Of a stretch of DNA of 11,185 nucleotides, positions 1-6,618 are shown one piece after another; the first letter of the stretch is position 1, and each line of letters begins with the position of its first letter. The stretch spans positions 1 through 11,185 of the forward strand of contig DHGP01000009.1 in NCBI GenBank assembly GCA_002402825.1, in the 5' to 3' direction. The notes under the pieces are model-generated. The model saw only the letters and a program-made list of their open reading frames with translations, was not told the DNA's origin and ran no database searches. Origin of the DNA: Firmicutes bacterium UBA4795. Lineage in GTDB: Bacteria > Bacillota > Desulfotomaculia > Desulfotomaculales > Nap2-2B. A program made the position numbers and the translations under genes.

Positions 1-264
1 GTTAGTAATAAGGTATATTTGCCGTGCCCCTTGCCTCAATAGCTTTATTACTTCAAAAATTTCCGGACGTAAAAGGGGCTCTCCCCCCTCAATAATCACC
101 CACTGCGGAGATAGGGCCGGAATTTGGGCCGCTACTTCCAGCGTTTCCTCACTAGTTAATTCCTGGGCGGGCATACCCCGGCAGTGCAGGCAGTTTAAGT
201 TACACTTATTGGTAATAGCCCAGTCAATAAAGTAAGGAGGCGGATAAATTTGATTTTCTTCCAA
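1..264 (-). CDS. Radical SAM domain protein, N-terminal part (cut by window edge)
   Basis: The first 88 codons of a gene that runs off the left edge. Translation from a TTG at 262-264 shows the radical SAM cluster motif CNLNCLHC (C21, C25, C28), which should bind the [4Fe-4S] cluster that cleaves S-adenosylmethionine. A GGEP motif at residues 60-63 and IYLITN at the visible end fit the first strands of a radical SAM barrel. The TTG start is supported by a strong Shine-Dalgarno, AAAGGAGGA, seven bases upstream, and no other in-frame start lies nearby. The short N terminus followed at once by the cysteine motif resembles SPASM/MoaA/haem-type (AhbC/AhbD-like) maturases. The defining C-terminal half is missing, so substrate and family cannot be decided. 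It is divergent from the EamA gene. Confidence 0.85.
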   Translation of the reverse strand, partial: MEENQIYPPPYFIDWAITNKCNLNCLHCRGMPAQELTSEETLEVAAQIPALSPQWVIIEGGEPLLRPEIFEVIKLLRQGARQIYLITN

Positions 265-276
265 ACAAAATCCTCC

Positions 277-383
277 TTTAAAAAATATATAAAAGCAAAG
301 GATAAGAGATAAAGTAATAAAATCAACATACCTATTTTAACAGTTTTATTTTCCATGTGATATACTTTAAAAAATATATAAAA
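277..383. repeat. 18-bp AT-rich direct repeat in divergent intergenic region
   Basis: The 18-mer TTTAAAAAATATATAAAA occurs at 277-294 and again at 366-383, one copy at each side of the gap between the divergent radical SAM and EamA genes. The first copy overlaps the leader of the minus-strand gene, and the second begins in the EamA -10 box. Because the repeat is purely A/T, chance or slippage cannot be excluded. Confidence 0.5.
337..366 (+). promoter_or_regulatory. Sigma-A-type promoter with extended -10 for the EamA gene
   Basis: TTAACA (337-342, five of six bases of TTGACA), an 18-bp spacer, then TGA-TATACT (-10 at 361-366 with the TG of an extended -10). Transcription would start near 373, leaving a leader of only about 20 bases, entirely A and T, before the ATG at 395. 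No Shine-Dalgarno is visible in that leader. Confidence 0.6.
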
Positions 384-394
384 TATATAAAAAA

Positions 395-1273
395 ATGGCC
401 AAAACAATATTTATCTTTTTAGCGGGAATTATATCTCTATCGTTTGCTTCAATTTTTATAAAATTATGCGGTGATGTTCCGGCAATTATGATTGCTGCCT
501 GCCGCCTTGGGGTAGCTTTTGTTGTTTTATTTGTGATTTTTAAGTTTAAGGGATATTCTCTTAAAAAAGTACCTAAAAAAGACCTCCTGTTTTCTCTTTT
601 AGGGGGCTTTTTCTTAGCTTTTCATTTTATAGCCTGGATAACCTCTCTCAAATACACTTCCGTAGCCAGTAGTGTGGTTTTAGTTACGACAAATCCAATT
701 TTTGTGGGGCTCTTTTCCTATTTCTTGTTTAAAGAAAAGCAGGAAATCGAGCTGGTTACAGGAATTGTTCTGTGTCTTTTGGGAAGCATTATGATTGTGA
801 TGGGTGACAGTGGAATTCATGAATTAACGCTGTATAATAAAAAGGCTATAGTAGGAGACATCTTGGCCTTAATTGGGGCAATTATGGCCAGTGGTTATTT
901 AATTATAGGGAGTAAAGTAAGAGAAAAACTTGAGGTATTACCTTATGTGACCATAGTATACGGCAGCAGTGCAATATTTCTGCTGGTAATATCCTTGGTG
1001 ATGAAAATACCTTTTACCGGCTACCGGCCTACCTCTTACTTATATATAGTGCTTCTAGCCCTCATCCCCCAACTAATCGGGCACACCTCAATAAATTGGG
1101 CCTTAAAACATTTAAAAACAAGCCTAGTGGCTATTTCCATTCTTGGAGAACCTGTTGGGGCAACAATACTAGCCTATATTTTCTTTAAAGAATCAGTAAG
1201 CCTTCCTCAGTTTATAGGGATGAGCTTAATTTTTGCCGCTATTATCACCGCCTCAAGAAAAGGGGTCAGGTAA
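395..1273 (+). CDS. EamA-family (drug/metabolite transporter superfamily) permease
   Basis: A 292-residue, very hydrophobic inner-membrane protein with the duplicated EamA layout: repeat one at about residues 5-137, repeat two at about 153-288, around ten membrane helices in total. The conserved helix-end motif appears in both halves, as PIFVGLFSYFLFKEK (101-115) and GEPVGATILAYIFFKES (251-267). The length is normal for the family, whose members export amino acids, nucleobases or other small metabolites. The substrate cannot be read from sequence. The ATG at 395 gives a standard N terminus, but no Shine-Dalgarno precedes it; the leader is all A/T. The gene is convergent with the HTH-radical SAM gene and, like it, looks more AT-rich than the lon region. 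No partner gene in the window indicates its cargo. Confidence 0.9.
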   Translation: MAKTIFIFLAGIISLSFASIFIKLCGDVPAIMIAACRLGVAFVVLFVIFKFKGYSLKKVPKKDLLFSLLGGFFLAFHFIAWITSLKYTSVASSVVLVTTNPIFVGLFSYFLFKEKQEIELVTGIVLCLLGSIMIVMGDSGIHELTLYNKKAIVGDILALIGAIMASGYLIIGSKVREKLEVLPYVTIVYGSSAIFLLVISLVMKIPFTGYRPTSYLYIVLLALIPQLIGHTSINWALKHLKTSLVAISILGEPVGATILAYIFFKESVSLPQFIGMSLIFAAIITASRKGVR

Positions 1274-1388
1274 ATAAATTTACACCTAAGTTTCTTCAAT
1301 TTAATTATCTAATTTCTTCATGAACAAATAATAAATAGGTTAAATATTTTTTATTTTTCTAAAACTTAGCCCCTTATCCTCTTGAAAA

Positions 1389-2894
1389 CTAAGAATTTAA
1401 ACACAGGTCATTAAATGATTTCTTAAGGTCTCCTAGTTTAAAGCAATAACCCCTCTCGTTTTTGCGGCTAATTTTTTCAATTAACATTTTTATCCTGTCT
1501 TCCTTTTTAGGTTGGATATGTTCCGCCATCATATTCAACTTTTGTTCACTAATATTTTCCTGAAGTACTTGTACATACTCATCATTTTGAAGCCAATTAG
1601 TTATTAAAACATCTATATGGTGTTCAAATAAATTTTTCTGAAACCTTTGAATGTGTTTAGCGTCCTGAGAACAATCATTTATTAATATATCTATCTTATT
1701 GTCAACTGCGTATTCCATTATATCGTAGGTAATTTCTCTAGAAATGGTTGGAGATATATAAACTTGAGACAAATTTCTATCGTTTAACGACCGGCCAATC
1801 ATGGAATCATAAAAGTAAAGCTCGTACTGTTTAAAATATTCTAAGGCCCTTTTGAACCCTAAGGGGAATCTTTCCATTTCTTCTATCGATATTCCACTAA
1901 GCTCCCCAAGATTTATTTGATACACTCCAATGTCTTCTAACAAGTGCAACCCTTTTTTATCAATTAAAAATTCCTTCAGTTCAGGATTCGACGGGGTTTC
2001 AACATTCACGTAATCCATTATTTTTTTTGCCAATTCTATCTTCTTCAAGACTTCCTTATTGAAATTAGTAGCGCCAAGGTGAAATCGTACTTCTTTTACT
2101 CCACTATCATATATGGCTTTTAGCTTATCTTCGCTAACCGGTAAGCCATTCGTATATATCCACTGATAAATATGGCCGTGATATTTGGATACGAATTTAG
2201 CCAAATCAATGACTTTATCCAAATACAAAAACGGCTCTCCTCCCGAATAACCAATGCCTTGGATATTTGAACCTGTCCATATCGTATCGGGACGATTAAA
2301 TATATTCTTTATATCTTCAATCTTATAGCTGTCATTTATGAGTCCAGGATGTTCTGGGGCCGCTATTTTTTCCTGCTTTGTACCCTGGGGGCAATATGTA
2401 CAATCTACATTACATTTTTTACCAACAAAGAGACATTGCCACCTCCCGGCTTTACATGATTGGCATCCCCTTGATAAGGTTTTACCATCCGAGGGTTTTG
2501 TCCAAACTGATAATCCGTAGTCACTAATTTCAATAAAGTCTTTTATTTTCTCTTGTCTTTGGTGGATCCTCTCCACGAATTCTACCCGGCTCAATATCGG
2601 ATATGGGGTACTTACTTCTATATCTTCCAGGTTAGAAAAAGACATTTCTTGTTTTAAGTTTGGAAAAGGTATTTTTGTTTTTTGCTTTTTAAAGAGAGCC
2701 AGTATCTGACTGTCAGTCATATTTTTGATTTGTTCGTAGGTAATACCGCTTGCGGGGAAATCATTTAAATATTGAGCTACCGTAAGTCTAGGAACATTAA
2801 GTTCCCTGGCAATTCGCCTTTGACCCATGTTACTGGTTTCGTTAAGCCGAATAATTTCGCGGATTTTCTCTACGTCTAAACCCTTTTTGGTCAT
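1389..2894 (-). CDS. HTH-radical SAM fusion protein
   Basis: A protein of 501 residues from the ATG at 2894. Residue numbers here count from the GTG at 2903, which would add three codons. Residues 11-46 form a helix-turn-helix like that of IS21-family transposases (MGQRRIAREL, then VPRLTVAQYL). Residues 147-171 carry C147, C150, C157 and then the radical SAM motif CNVDCTYC (C164, C168, C171). GYSGGEP (218-224) and IYTNG (249-253) follow, as expected for the barrel. The GCxxC plus CxxxCxxCP pattern recalls the uncharacterised COG2108 group related to pyruvate formate-lyase activating enzyme. The C-terminal 150 residues show no SPASM cysteine set; only scattered C411, C487 and C501. I prefer the ATG because AAGGTGAG lies four bases upstream and contains the GTG. 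Function is unknown; DNA-linked regulation or modification is inference only. Confidence 0.85.
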   Translation of the reverse strand: MTKKGLDVEKIREIIRLNETSNMGQRRIARELNVPRLTVAQYLNDFPASGITYEQIKNMTDSQILALFKKQKTKIPFPNLKQEMSFSNLEDIEVSTPYPILSRVEFVERIHQRQEKIKDFIEISDYGLSVWTKPSDGKTLSRGCQSCKAGRWQCLFVGKKCNVDCTYCPQGTKQEKIAAPEHPGLINDSYKIEDIKNIFNRPDTIWTGSNIQGIGYSGGEPFLYLDKVIDLAKFVSKYHGHIYQWIYTNGLPVSEDKLKAIYDSGVKEVRFHLGATNFNKEVLKKIELAKKIMDYVNVETPSNPELKEFLIDKKGLHLLEDIGVYQINLGELSGISIEEMERFPLGFKRALEYFKQYELYFYDSMIGRSLNDRNLSQVYISPTISREITYDIMEYAVDNKIDILINDCSQDAKHIQRFQKNLFEHHIDVLITNWLQNDEYVQVLQENISEQKLNMMAEHIQPKKEDRIKMLIEKISRKNERGYCFKLGDLKKSFNDLCLNS

Positions 2895-2898
2895 TTGA

Positions 2899-2906
2899 CT
2901 CACCTT
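2899..2906 (-). promoter_or_regulatory. Shine-Dalgarno that decides the start of the HTH-radical SAM gene
   Basis: AAGGTGAG on the minus strand ends four bases before the ATG at 2892-2894. The alternative GTG start at 2901-2903 lies inside this site and has no good ribosome binding site of its own, so the ATG is the better choice. Confidence 0.6.
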
Positions 2907-2935
2907 CGACGTAATTTTCTAATTACTTATTTATT

Positions 2936-2964
2936 ATTTTACCTTTTTTTCTACTACCAATCAA
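2936..2964 (-). promoter_or_regulatory. Sigma-A-type promoter for the HTH-radical SAM gene
   Basis: On the minus strand TTGATT (2959-2964), a 17-bp spacer and TAAAAT (2936-2941) form a good housekeeping promoter. The start would be near 2929, giving a leader of about 35 bases. This indicates that the gene is transcribed on its own as well as, or instead of, with the upstream NUDIX gene. Confidence 0.6.
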
Positions 2965-2975
2965 GATAATCTACT

Positions 2976-3005
2976 AAGGATAAGTTACAAAAGGATAAGT
3001 TACAA
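2976..3005. repeat. Perfect tandem 15-bp repeat upstream of the promoter
   Basis: AAGGATAAGTTACAA is present twice head to tail (2976-2990 and 2991-3005). Relative to the promoter at 2936-2964 it covers roughly -47 to -76, where an activator would bind. It could be a two-site operator or a simple slippage duplication. Confidence 0.85.
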
Positions 3006-3012
3006 AAGAGCT

Positions 3013-3657
3013 TTAATATAAAAATCGGTAATAATTATTCTCCGGACAACATACTTGAATAAAATTAACTATAATTTTGGCCGTTGCCCCCCAAATAACC
3101 CTTTGTTCGTATTCAAATAAGTATACTTTCAGACGCCAACTTAGGCGCCATTTTTTATCGTAAACAGCAGACACTTTTTCAAAAGGAAAATCCAAGGCAA
3201 AACGAGTCGCCACATCTATAGAGCTTACCCGCGGCGGATTTTTTAAAAAAAATTCAACCGGCACGGTAAATACTTCTTTTACTTCCGTATGATCAGGTAT
3301 AATCTTTTGCGGGACGGTTATTTTCCCCACGTAAGGATAAACCAGGAATCCCATCGGACCAATTAAATAATCCAGGGCCCCGACTATCTGGACTTGCTCC
3401 CCATTTAAACCCAGTTCTTCAGTAGTTTCCCGAACAGCCGTAAGTTGCGGATTATTAATCTCTCCTTTCTCAATTTTGCCCCCGGGAAAACAAATTTCTC
3501 CCGGCTGCCGGTTAATATGAGGAGCCCGGACCTCAAAAAGAATACTCATTCCGTCAGGCTTTTCAATTAAGGGCAGCAAAACCGCTGACACTAGAAATTC
3601 CGCGTGATTTTGGATCCTGGGTTGTCTGTTTACCAGATTTTCTAACCCTAATTTCAT
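3013..3657 (-). CDS. NUDIX hydrolase, CoA pyrophosphatase type
   Basis: A 214-residue protein with the NUDIX fold. FEVRAPHINRQPGEICFPGG (41-60) matches the region that marks coenzyme A diphosphatases (UPF0035/NudL group), though an arginine of the classic signature is asparagine here. The NUDIX box follows at 60-84: G60, E66, R76, E77, E80, E81, G83, with the glutamates expected to hold the metal. The E66-to-R76 spacing is nine residues instead of seven. Family members split CoA or acyl-CoA into phosphopantetheine and 3',5'-ADP in the cytoplasm. The start is the ATG at 3655-3657, behind AAGGAAGGA. The gene lies 109 bp upstream of the HTH-radical SAM gene on the same strand, but that gene has its own promoter. 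The CoA substrate is likely but not certain. Confidence 0.85.
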   Translation of the reverse strand: MKLGLENLVNRQPRIQNHAEFLVSAVLLPLIEKPDGMSILFEVRAPHINRQPGEICFPGGKIEKGEINNPQLTAVRETTEELGLNGEQVQIVGALDYLIGPMGFLVYPYVGKITVPQKIIPDHTEVKEVFTVPVEFFLKNPPRVSSIDVATRFALDFPFEKVSAVYDKKWRLSWRLKVYLFEYEQRVIWGATAKIIVNFIQVCCPENNYYRFLY

Positions 3658-3718
3658 TATATCCTTCCTTTTTATTAAAGCTCACGGGATTTACAAACCT
3701 AGAAGTTAGTCTTTTTCT

Positions 3719-3724
3719 ATTATA
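3719..3724 (-). promoter_or_regulatory. Candidate -10 box for the NUDIX gene
   Basis: A perfect TATAAT on the minus strand, about 60 bases upstream of the NUDIX start codon. No good -35 hexamer is seen at 16-18 bp (the sequence there reads ACTTTC at 17), so this is only a partial promoter call. Confidence 0.4.
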
Positions 3725-3801
3725 CTACATATTACGTTCCCGAAAGTATTGATATTTTTTAAGTAAAATATATAATTTAGTTAAGTGAATAAATTTTTCT
3801 A

Positions 3802-3829
3802 TTAGGTTATATCGTTAGCTATAACCTAA
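3802..3829. repeat. Inverted repeat upstream of the permease
   Basis: TTAGGTTAT (3802-3810) and ATAACCTAA (3821-3829) are exact complements separated by ten bases. The arms could be a dimeric repressor site or a hairpin in a leader transcript. There is no T-tract, so it is not an intrinsic terminator. Confidence 0.55.
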
Positions 3830-3853
3830 CGCCATCAGCTCGGTAATTACGTA

Positions 3854-3883
3854 AGTAGGGGCGTTAAATTTAACGTCCCTACT
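3854..3883. repeat. Dispersed palindrome, copy 1
   Basis: A 30-bp palindrome, AGTAGGGGCGTTAAA followed by TTTAACGTCCCTACT, with one departure from symmetry (G3861 opposite T3876, which would still pair as G-U in RNA). Core identical to copies at 6560-6591 and 11064-11091 apart from that base. Lies between divergent genes, so it is not at a gene end here. Confidence 0.9.
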
Positions 3884-3909
3884 GCATTTAGAGGAAAAGG
3901 AAAGGCCCG

Positions 3910-3933
3910 CCTTTAGCTAGTTATGTAACCATT
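3910..3933 (+). repeat. Candidate companion box to palindrome copy 1
   Basis: CCTTTAGCTA plus TAACCATT separated by six bases, 26 bases past the palindrome. 19 of 24 bases match, without gaps, the sequence 28 bases past palindrome copy 2 (6619-6642). Copy 3 has only TAACCATT (minus strand, 11010-11017). Confidence 0.4.
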
Positions 3934-3967
3934 CTTTTTTATATAAATTTTTTAAGGGGAGGATTTT

Positions 3968-5395
3968 TTGACTCCAGAAGCTCAGGTGCTTTTTGCTATT
4001 GCCGTTTTTATAGGTGTTTACGTTTTTATTATCCTGGAAAAAATTCACCGGATGGTAGCTGCTTTTTGTGGCGCTGCCCTAGTGGTGGTGGCAGGTATTC
4101 TAACTCCTGCAAAGGCACTAACCTACATTGACTTTAATACTATTGGTCTTTTAACTGGTATGATGATTATAGTGGGAATCACCCGCCGCACCGGTTTTTT
4201 TGAATATTTAGCCGTGAAAGCAGCTAAGAGTGCCGGGGGTGAGCCATTGCGTATTCTAGCCGCCCTGGCTTTAGTAACAGCTGTATTATCGGCTTTTTTA
4301 GATAACGTCACCACTGTTTTATTAATCGTCCCGGTAACTTTTGCTATTTCCCACCAGCTTAAAATTAACCCCCTGCCTTTTTTAATTATGGAAATTATTG
4401 CTTCTAACATAGGTGGAACGGCTACTTTAATTGGCGACCCCCCAAATATTATGATTGGCAGTGCTACCGGTCTTGGTTTTTTAGATTTTATTTTAAACCT
4501 TACGCCGGTAATAGTAGTTATTTACGTTCTTACCGTTTTCATTTTAGGTTTTATTTACCAAAAGGATTTAAGTTGTGGGCCGGACTTAAAACAAAATATT
4601 CTTTCTTTAAATGAGCGAGATGAAATTAAGGACGTAAAGCTCCTTTACCGATGTCTTTTTGTGCTAGGTCTAACTATTTTAGGTTTTTGTGTCCATCAGT
4701 TTTTACACTTGGAAAATTCGGTAGTGGCTTTAAGTGGTGCGGCCTTACTTCTTTTAATTACCAAATCAGACCCCGAGCATGCCCTTCAGGCCGTAGAATG
4801 GCCGGTTATTTTTTTCTTTTTAGGCCTCTTTATTGTGGTGGGTGCTTTAGAAAACGTAGGGGTAATCGAAGCCTTAGCCAAGGCAGCCGTTGCAACCACC
4901 GGGGGGTCTTTAGTCCTAACCGGTGTAATTGTACTTTGGCTTTCTGCTCTTTGCTCCGCTTTTGTAGACAATATTCCTTTTGTAGCCACCATGATTCCTT
5001 TAATTCAGGATATTGGCCGCCTGGGCAGAATGCAAGATCTTTCTTTTTTATGGTGGTCTTTGTCCTTAGGAGCTTGCTTAGGGGGAAACGGCACCATTAT
5101 TGGTGCTTCGGCCAACGTCATTGTTGCCGGTTTAGCTGAAAAAAAGGGCTACCCCCTTACTTATTTTGATTTTTTTAAAGTAGCCTTTCCTTTAATGCTA
5201 ATGTCCATTTTGGTAGCTCAGCTTTTTCTCTTAGCCTGGTACCACCTGCATACCATCCTGGCGCTGGTGGTTACTTTATCCATCGGTCTTGTTTTAGCCG
5301 TTCTAGTACGCTTCCTAAATAAACGTTATTTGTATATCAAGCCAGAACCAAAGGGGGAGGGTCAGCGGAGAGTACCATTAAATAAAGTTAAATAA
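3968..5395 (+). CDS. ArsB/NhaD-type ion transporter (SLC13-like permease)
   Basis: A 475-residue inner-membrane protein of about eleven hydrophobic segments in two homologous halves, typical of the ion transporter superfamily. Each half has a paired signature: LDNVTT (111-116) with GDPPN (156-160), and VDNIPF (333-338) with GASAN (379-383), the re-entrant regions that form the ion and substrate site. Members move arsenite, Na+/H+ or dicarboxylates; no arsR, arsC or arsA gene is nearby, so arsenite export is not supported by context. The length fits the family. A TTG at 3968 is used, five bases after AGGGGAGG, and codes a hydrophobic N terminus directly. The end is a short basic tail (KRYLYIKPEPKGEGQRRVP). 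The orphan binding-protein gene follows after 135 bp; co-transcription is possible but unproven. Confidence 0.88.
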   Translation: MTPEAQVLFAIAVFIGVYVFIILEKIHRMVAAFCGAALVVVAGILTPAKALTYIDFNTIGLLTGMMIIVGITRRTGFFEYLAVKAAKSAGGEPLRILAALALVTAVLSAFLDNVTTVLLIVPVTFAISHQLKINPLPFLIMEIIASNIGGTATLIGDPPNIMIGSATGLGFLDFILNLTPVIVVIYVLTVFILGFIYQKDLSCGPDLKQNILSLNERDEIKDVKLLYRCLFVLGLTILGFCVHQFLHLENSVVALSGAALLLLITKSDPEHALQAVEWPVIFFFLGLFIVVGALENVGVIEALAKAAVATTGGSLVLTGVIVLWLSALCSAFVDNIPFVATMIPLIQDIGRLGRMQDLSFLWWSLSLGACLGGNGTIIGASANVIVAGLAEKKGYPLTYFDFFKVAFPLMLMSILVAQLFLLAWYHLHTILALVVTLSIGLVLAVLVRFLNKRYLYIKPEPKGEGQRRVPLNKVK

Positions 5396-5519
5396 AGCTG
5401 AAAGTCAAACGCTAGGTACAGTTCCGCATAAATAAGTATATATTTTATGAGGAGATATAATAAGGGCTAAATAATTAAAATAATTAATATTAGATTAAAA
5501 TTCGCCGTATATATATTCT

Positions 5520-5525
5520 AGGTGA
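5520..5525 (+). promoter_or_regulatory. Shine-Dalgarno that decides the start of the binding-protein gene
   Basis: AGGTGA ends five bases before the GTG at 5531. An earlier in-frame GTG at 5522 lies within this site, the same arrangement as in the HTH-radical SAM gene, so the later GTG is preferred. Confidence 0.55.
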
Positions 5526-5530
5526 AAGAG

Positions 5531-6559
5531 GTGAAAATATCTTTTAGTAAATACGGTAAGTTACTTCCTTTTCTTTTGCTCCTGGCCTTGGGCATAACAA
5601 TTTATTTTTTTCTCAGTAAATATAATAAAGAAACTGAAAAAACTGAAACCGTAAAAGTTCTAGGAACTCAGCGCCCTATTTATTACCTGACCTTAGAAGT
5701 GGCCGAAAATTTAGGTTTTTTTCAGGAGCAAAATCTAAGGGTAGAAACCACCACTAAGGCTACCGAAGAGGCCTTAATTCCAGCCTTGTTAGCCGACCAG
5801 GCTGATATTGCACTAGTTAACCTGGAAAAAGCCATTTATGCCCAGGCTGAAAATAAGCCGATAGTAATATTTGCGGCGCTAACGGCTAAAAATAATTCTT
5901 TTTTGATCAGCCGGTTAAATATTTCTTCTTTTTCCTGGTCGAGCCTGAAAGGTAAAACTGTTATCACCGCACCTCCTGAAAGCCAGGAAACTATCCTTCT
6001 AAAAAGTTTTTTACGAAAAAATAATTTGGCCTTATACCGCGAGGTAACTCTTTTAACTAATATTCCTACTTCTTTAAGCATAGAGGCTTTTTTAGCCGGT
6101 ACAGGGGATTTTATCCTGGCCGCTGAACCTGAGGCTTCTTTCATAGAAAATAAAGGGGCCGGCAAAGTAATTGCTTCTTTAGGGCAAGAAGGGGGTGATT
6201 TCCCGGCTCAGGTTTTTGTTACTAGACCAGACTTTGCCCAGGACCACCCCCAAACCCTTCTACATTTTACCAAAATACTCCACCAAACCCAGCTTTGGCT
6301 TAAAACTTCTTCTCCCGGCGCCATAATATCACTTCTACCCCCTACTTTTTACCAGCAGCAAAAAATTAACCGCCAGGATTTAAGTAAGATTTTAAAACGT
6401 CATTTGGGCCAAAATACATGGGCCGATAACCCTTTTATTAAGCCCGAACAATACGATTATTTTATCCACTTGTTAATGGAGGCAAAAGAAATAGCTCAAC
6501 CGGTGGCTTACAAAAAAATAATTAATTCTTCATTTTATTCTAATTACTCTAAGCCGTAA
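5531..6559 (+). CDS. SsuA/NMT1-like ABC solute-binding protein, membrane-anchored
   Basis: A 342-residue protein (345 if started at 5522). A basic start and a hydrophobic helix at about residues 11-28 direct it across the membrane. No cysteine follows, so it is not a lipoprotein, and no clear signal-peptidase site is seen; it probably stays anchored. From residue 41 it resembles periplasmic-binding proteins of the SsuA/TauA/THI5 class: VKVLG.QRPIYYLTLEVAENLGFFQEQ (41-67), ALLADQADIALVN (86-98), and SLKGKTVITAPPES (138-151). These bind sulfonates, nitrate or pyrimidine precursors for an ABC importer. No permease or ATPase gene adjoins it, so the ligand and transporter are unknown. The upstream 135 bp are very AT-rich, with several TATAAT-like boxes but no convincing promoter pair. 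Palindrome copy 2 begins right after its stop codon. Confidence 0.8.
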   Translation: MKISFSKYGKLLPFLLLLALGITIYFFLSKYNKETEKTETVKVLGTQRPIYYLTLEVAENLGFFQEQNLRVETTTKATEEALIPALLADQADIALVNLEKAIYAQAENKPIVIFAALTAKNNSFLISRLNISSFSWSSLKGKTVITAPPESQETILLKSFLRKNNLALYREVTLLTNIPTSLSIEAFLAGTGDFILAAEPEASFIENKGAGKVIASLGQEGGDFPAQVFVTRPDFAQDHPQTLLHFTKILHQTQLWLKTSSPGAIISLLPPTFYQQQKINRQDLSKILKRHLGQNTWADNPFIKPEQYDYFIHLLMEAKEIAQPVAYKKIINSSFYSNYSKP

Positions 6560-6591
6560 AAGTAGGGGCGTTAAATTTAACGCCCCTACTT
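6560..6591. repeat. Dispersed palindrome, copy 2
   Basis: A perfect 32-bp palindrome, AAGTAGGGGCGTTAAA and its exact complement. It starts directly after the TAA stop (6557-6559) of the binding-protein gene and lies between convergent genes. It would form a strong 3'-end hairpin in both directions but lacks the long T-tract of an intrinsic terminator. Confidence 0.92.
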
Positions 6592-6618
6592 GCGAATCTT
6601 ACGTACCGGTGGTGTTTA

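Larger units (their letters stand above)
3658..3967. other. 310-bp divergent intergenic region
   Basis: This gap between the divergent NUDIX and permease genes has no credible coding sequence. It holds the NUDIX -10 box, an inverted repeat at 3802-3829, the first copy of the dispersed palindrome (3854-3883), a short hairpin AAAGG-CCCG-CCTTT (3901-3914), the candidate companion box (3910-3933), and the permease Shine-Dalgarno AGGGGAGG (3955-3962). I see no convincing -35/-10 pair for the permease. Confidence 0.7.

Noticed and set aside
195..407. 70-codon hydrophobic minus-strand ORF
   Set aside because: It overlaps the radical SAM gene in another frame and runs through the divergent promoter; its hydrophobicity comes from AT-rich sequence.
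1274..1388. Terminator between the convergent EamA and radical SAM genes
   Set aside because: CTAAGTTT (1286-1293) and AAACTTAG (1362-1369) are complementary but 68 bases apart, and no compact stem with T-tract is seen.
2338..2520. 60-codon plus-strand ORF inside the HTH-radical SAM gene
   Set aside because: It is antisense to the cysteine-cluster region, a shadow of the real gene.
1389..2894. Remnant IS21 element
   Set aside because: Only the HTH resembles IstA; there is no DDE catalytic core, no istB and no terminal inverted repeats, and the reading frame continues intact into the radical SAM domain.
4651..5139. 162-codon plus-strand ORF
   Set aside because: It is an alternate frame of the ArsB/NhaD permease, rich in C, R and F, with no family signature.
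3968..5395. Arsenite efflux operon
   Set aside because: The permease belongs to the broad ArsB/NhaD superfamily, but no arsR, arsC, arsA or ArsR operator is visible nearby.
5444..5470. Tiny ORF and TATAAT box between the permease and the binding-protein gene
   Set aside because: The ORF is seven codons with no homology, and no -35 hexamer sits at a proper distance from the TATAAT at 5456-5461.
6560..6591. Palindrome copies as ordinary intrinsic terminators
   Set aside because: The stems are strong, but no copy is followed by a real T-tract, and copy 1 lies between divergent genes where neither would end.
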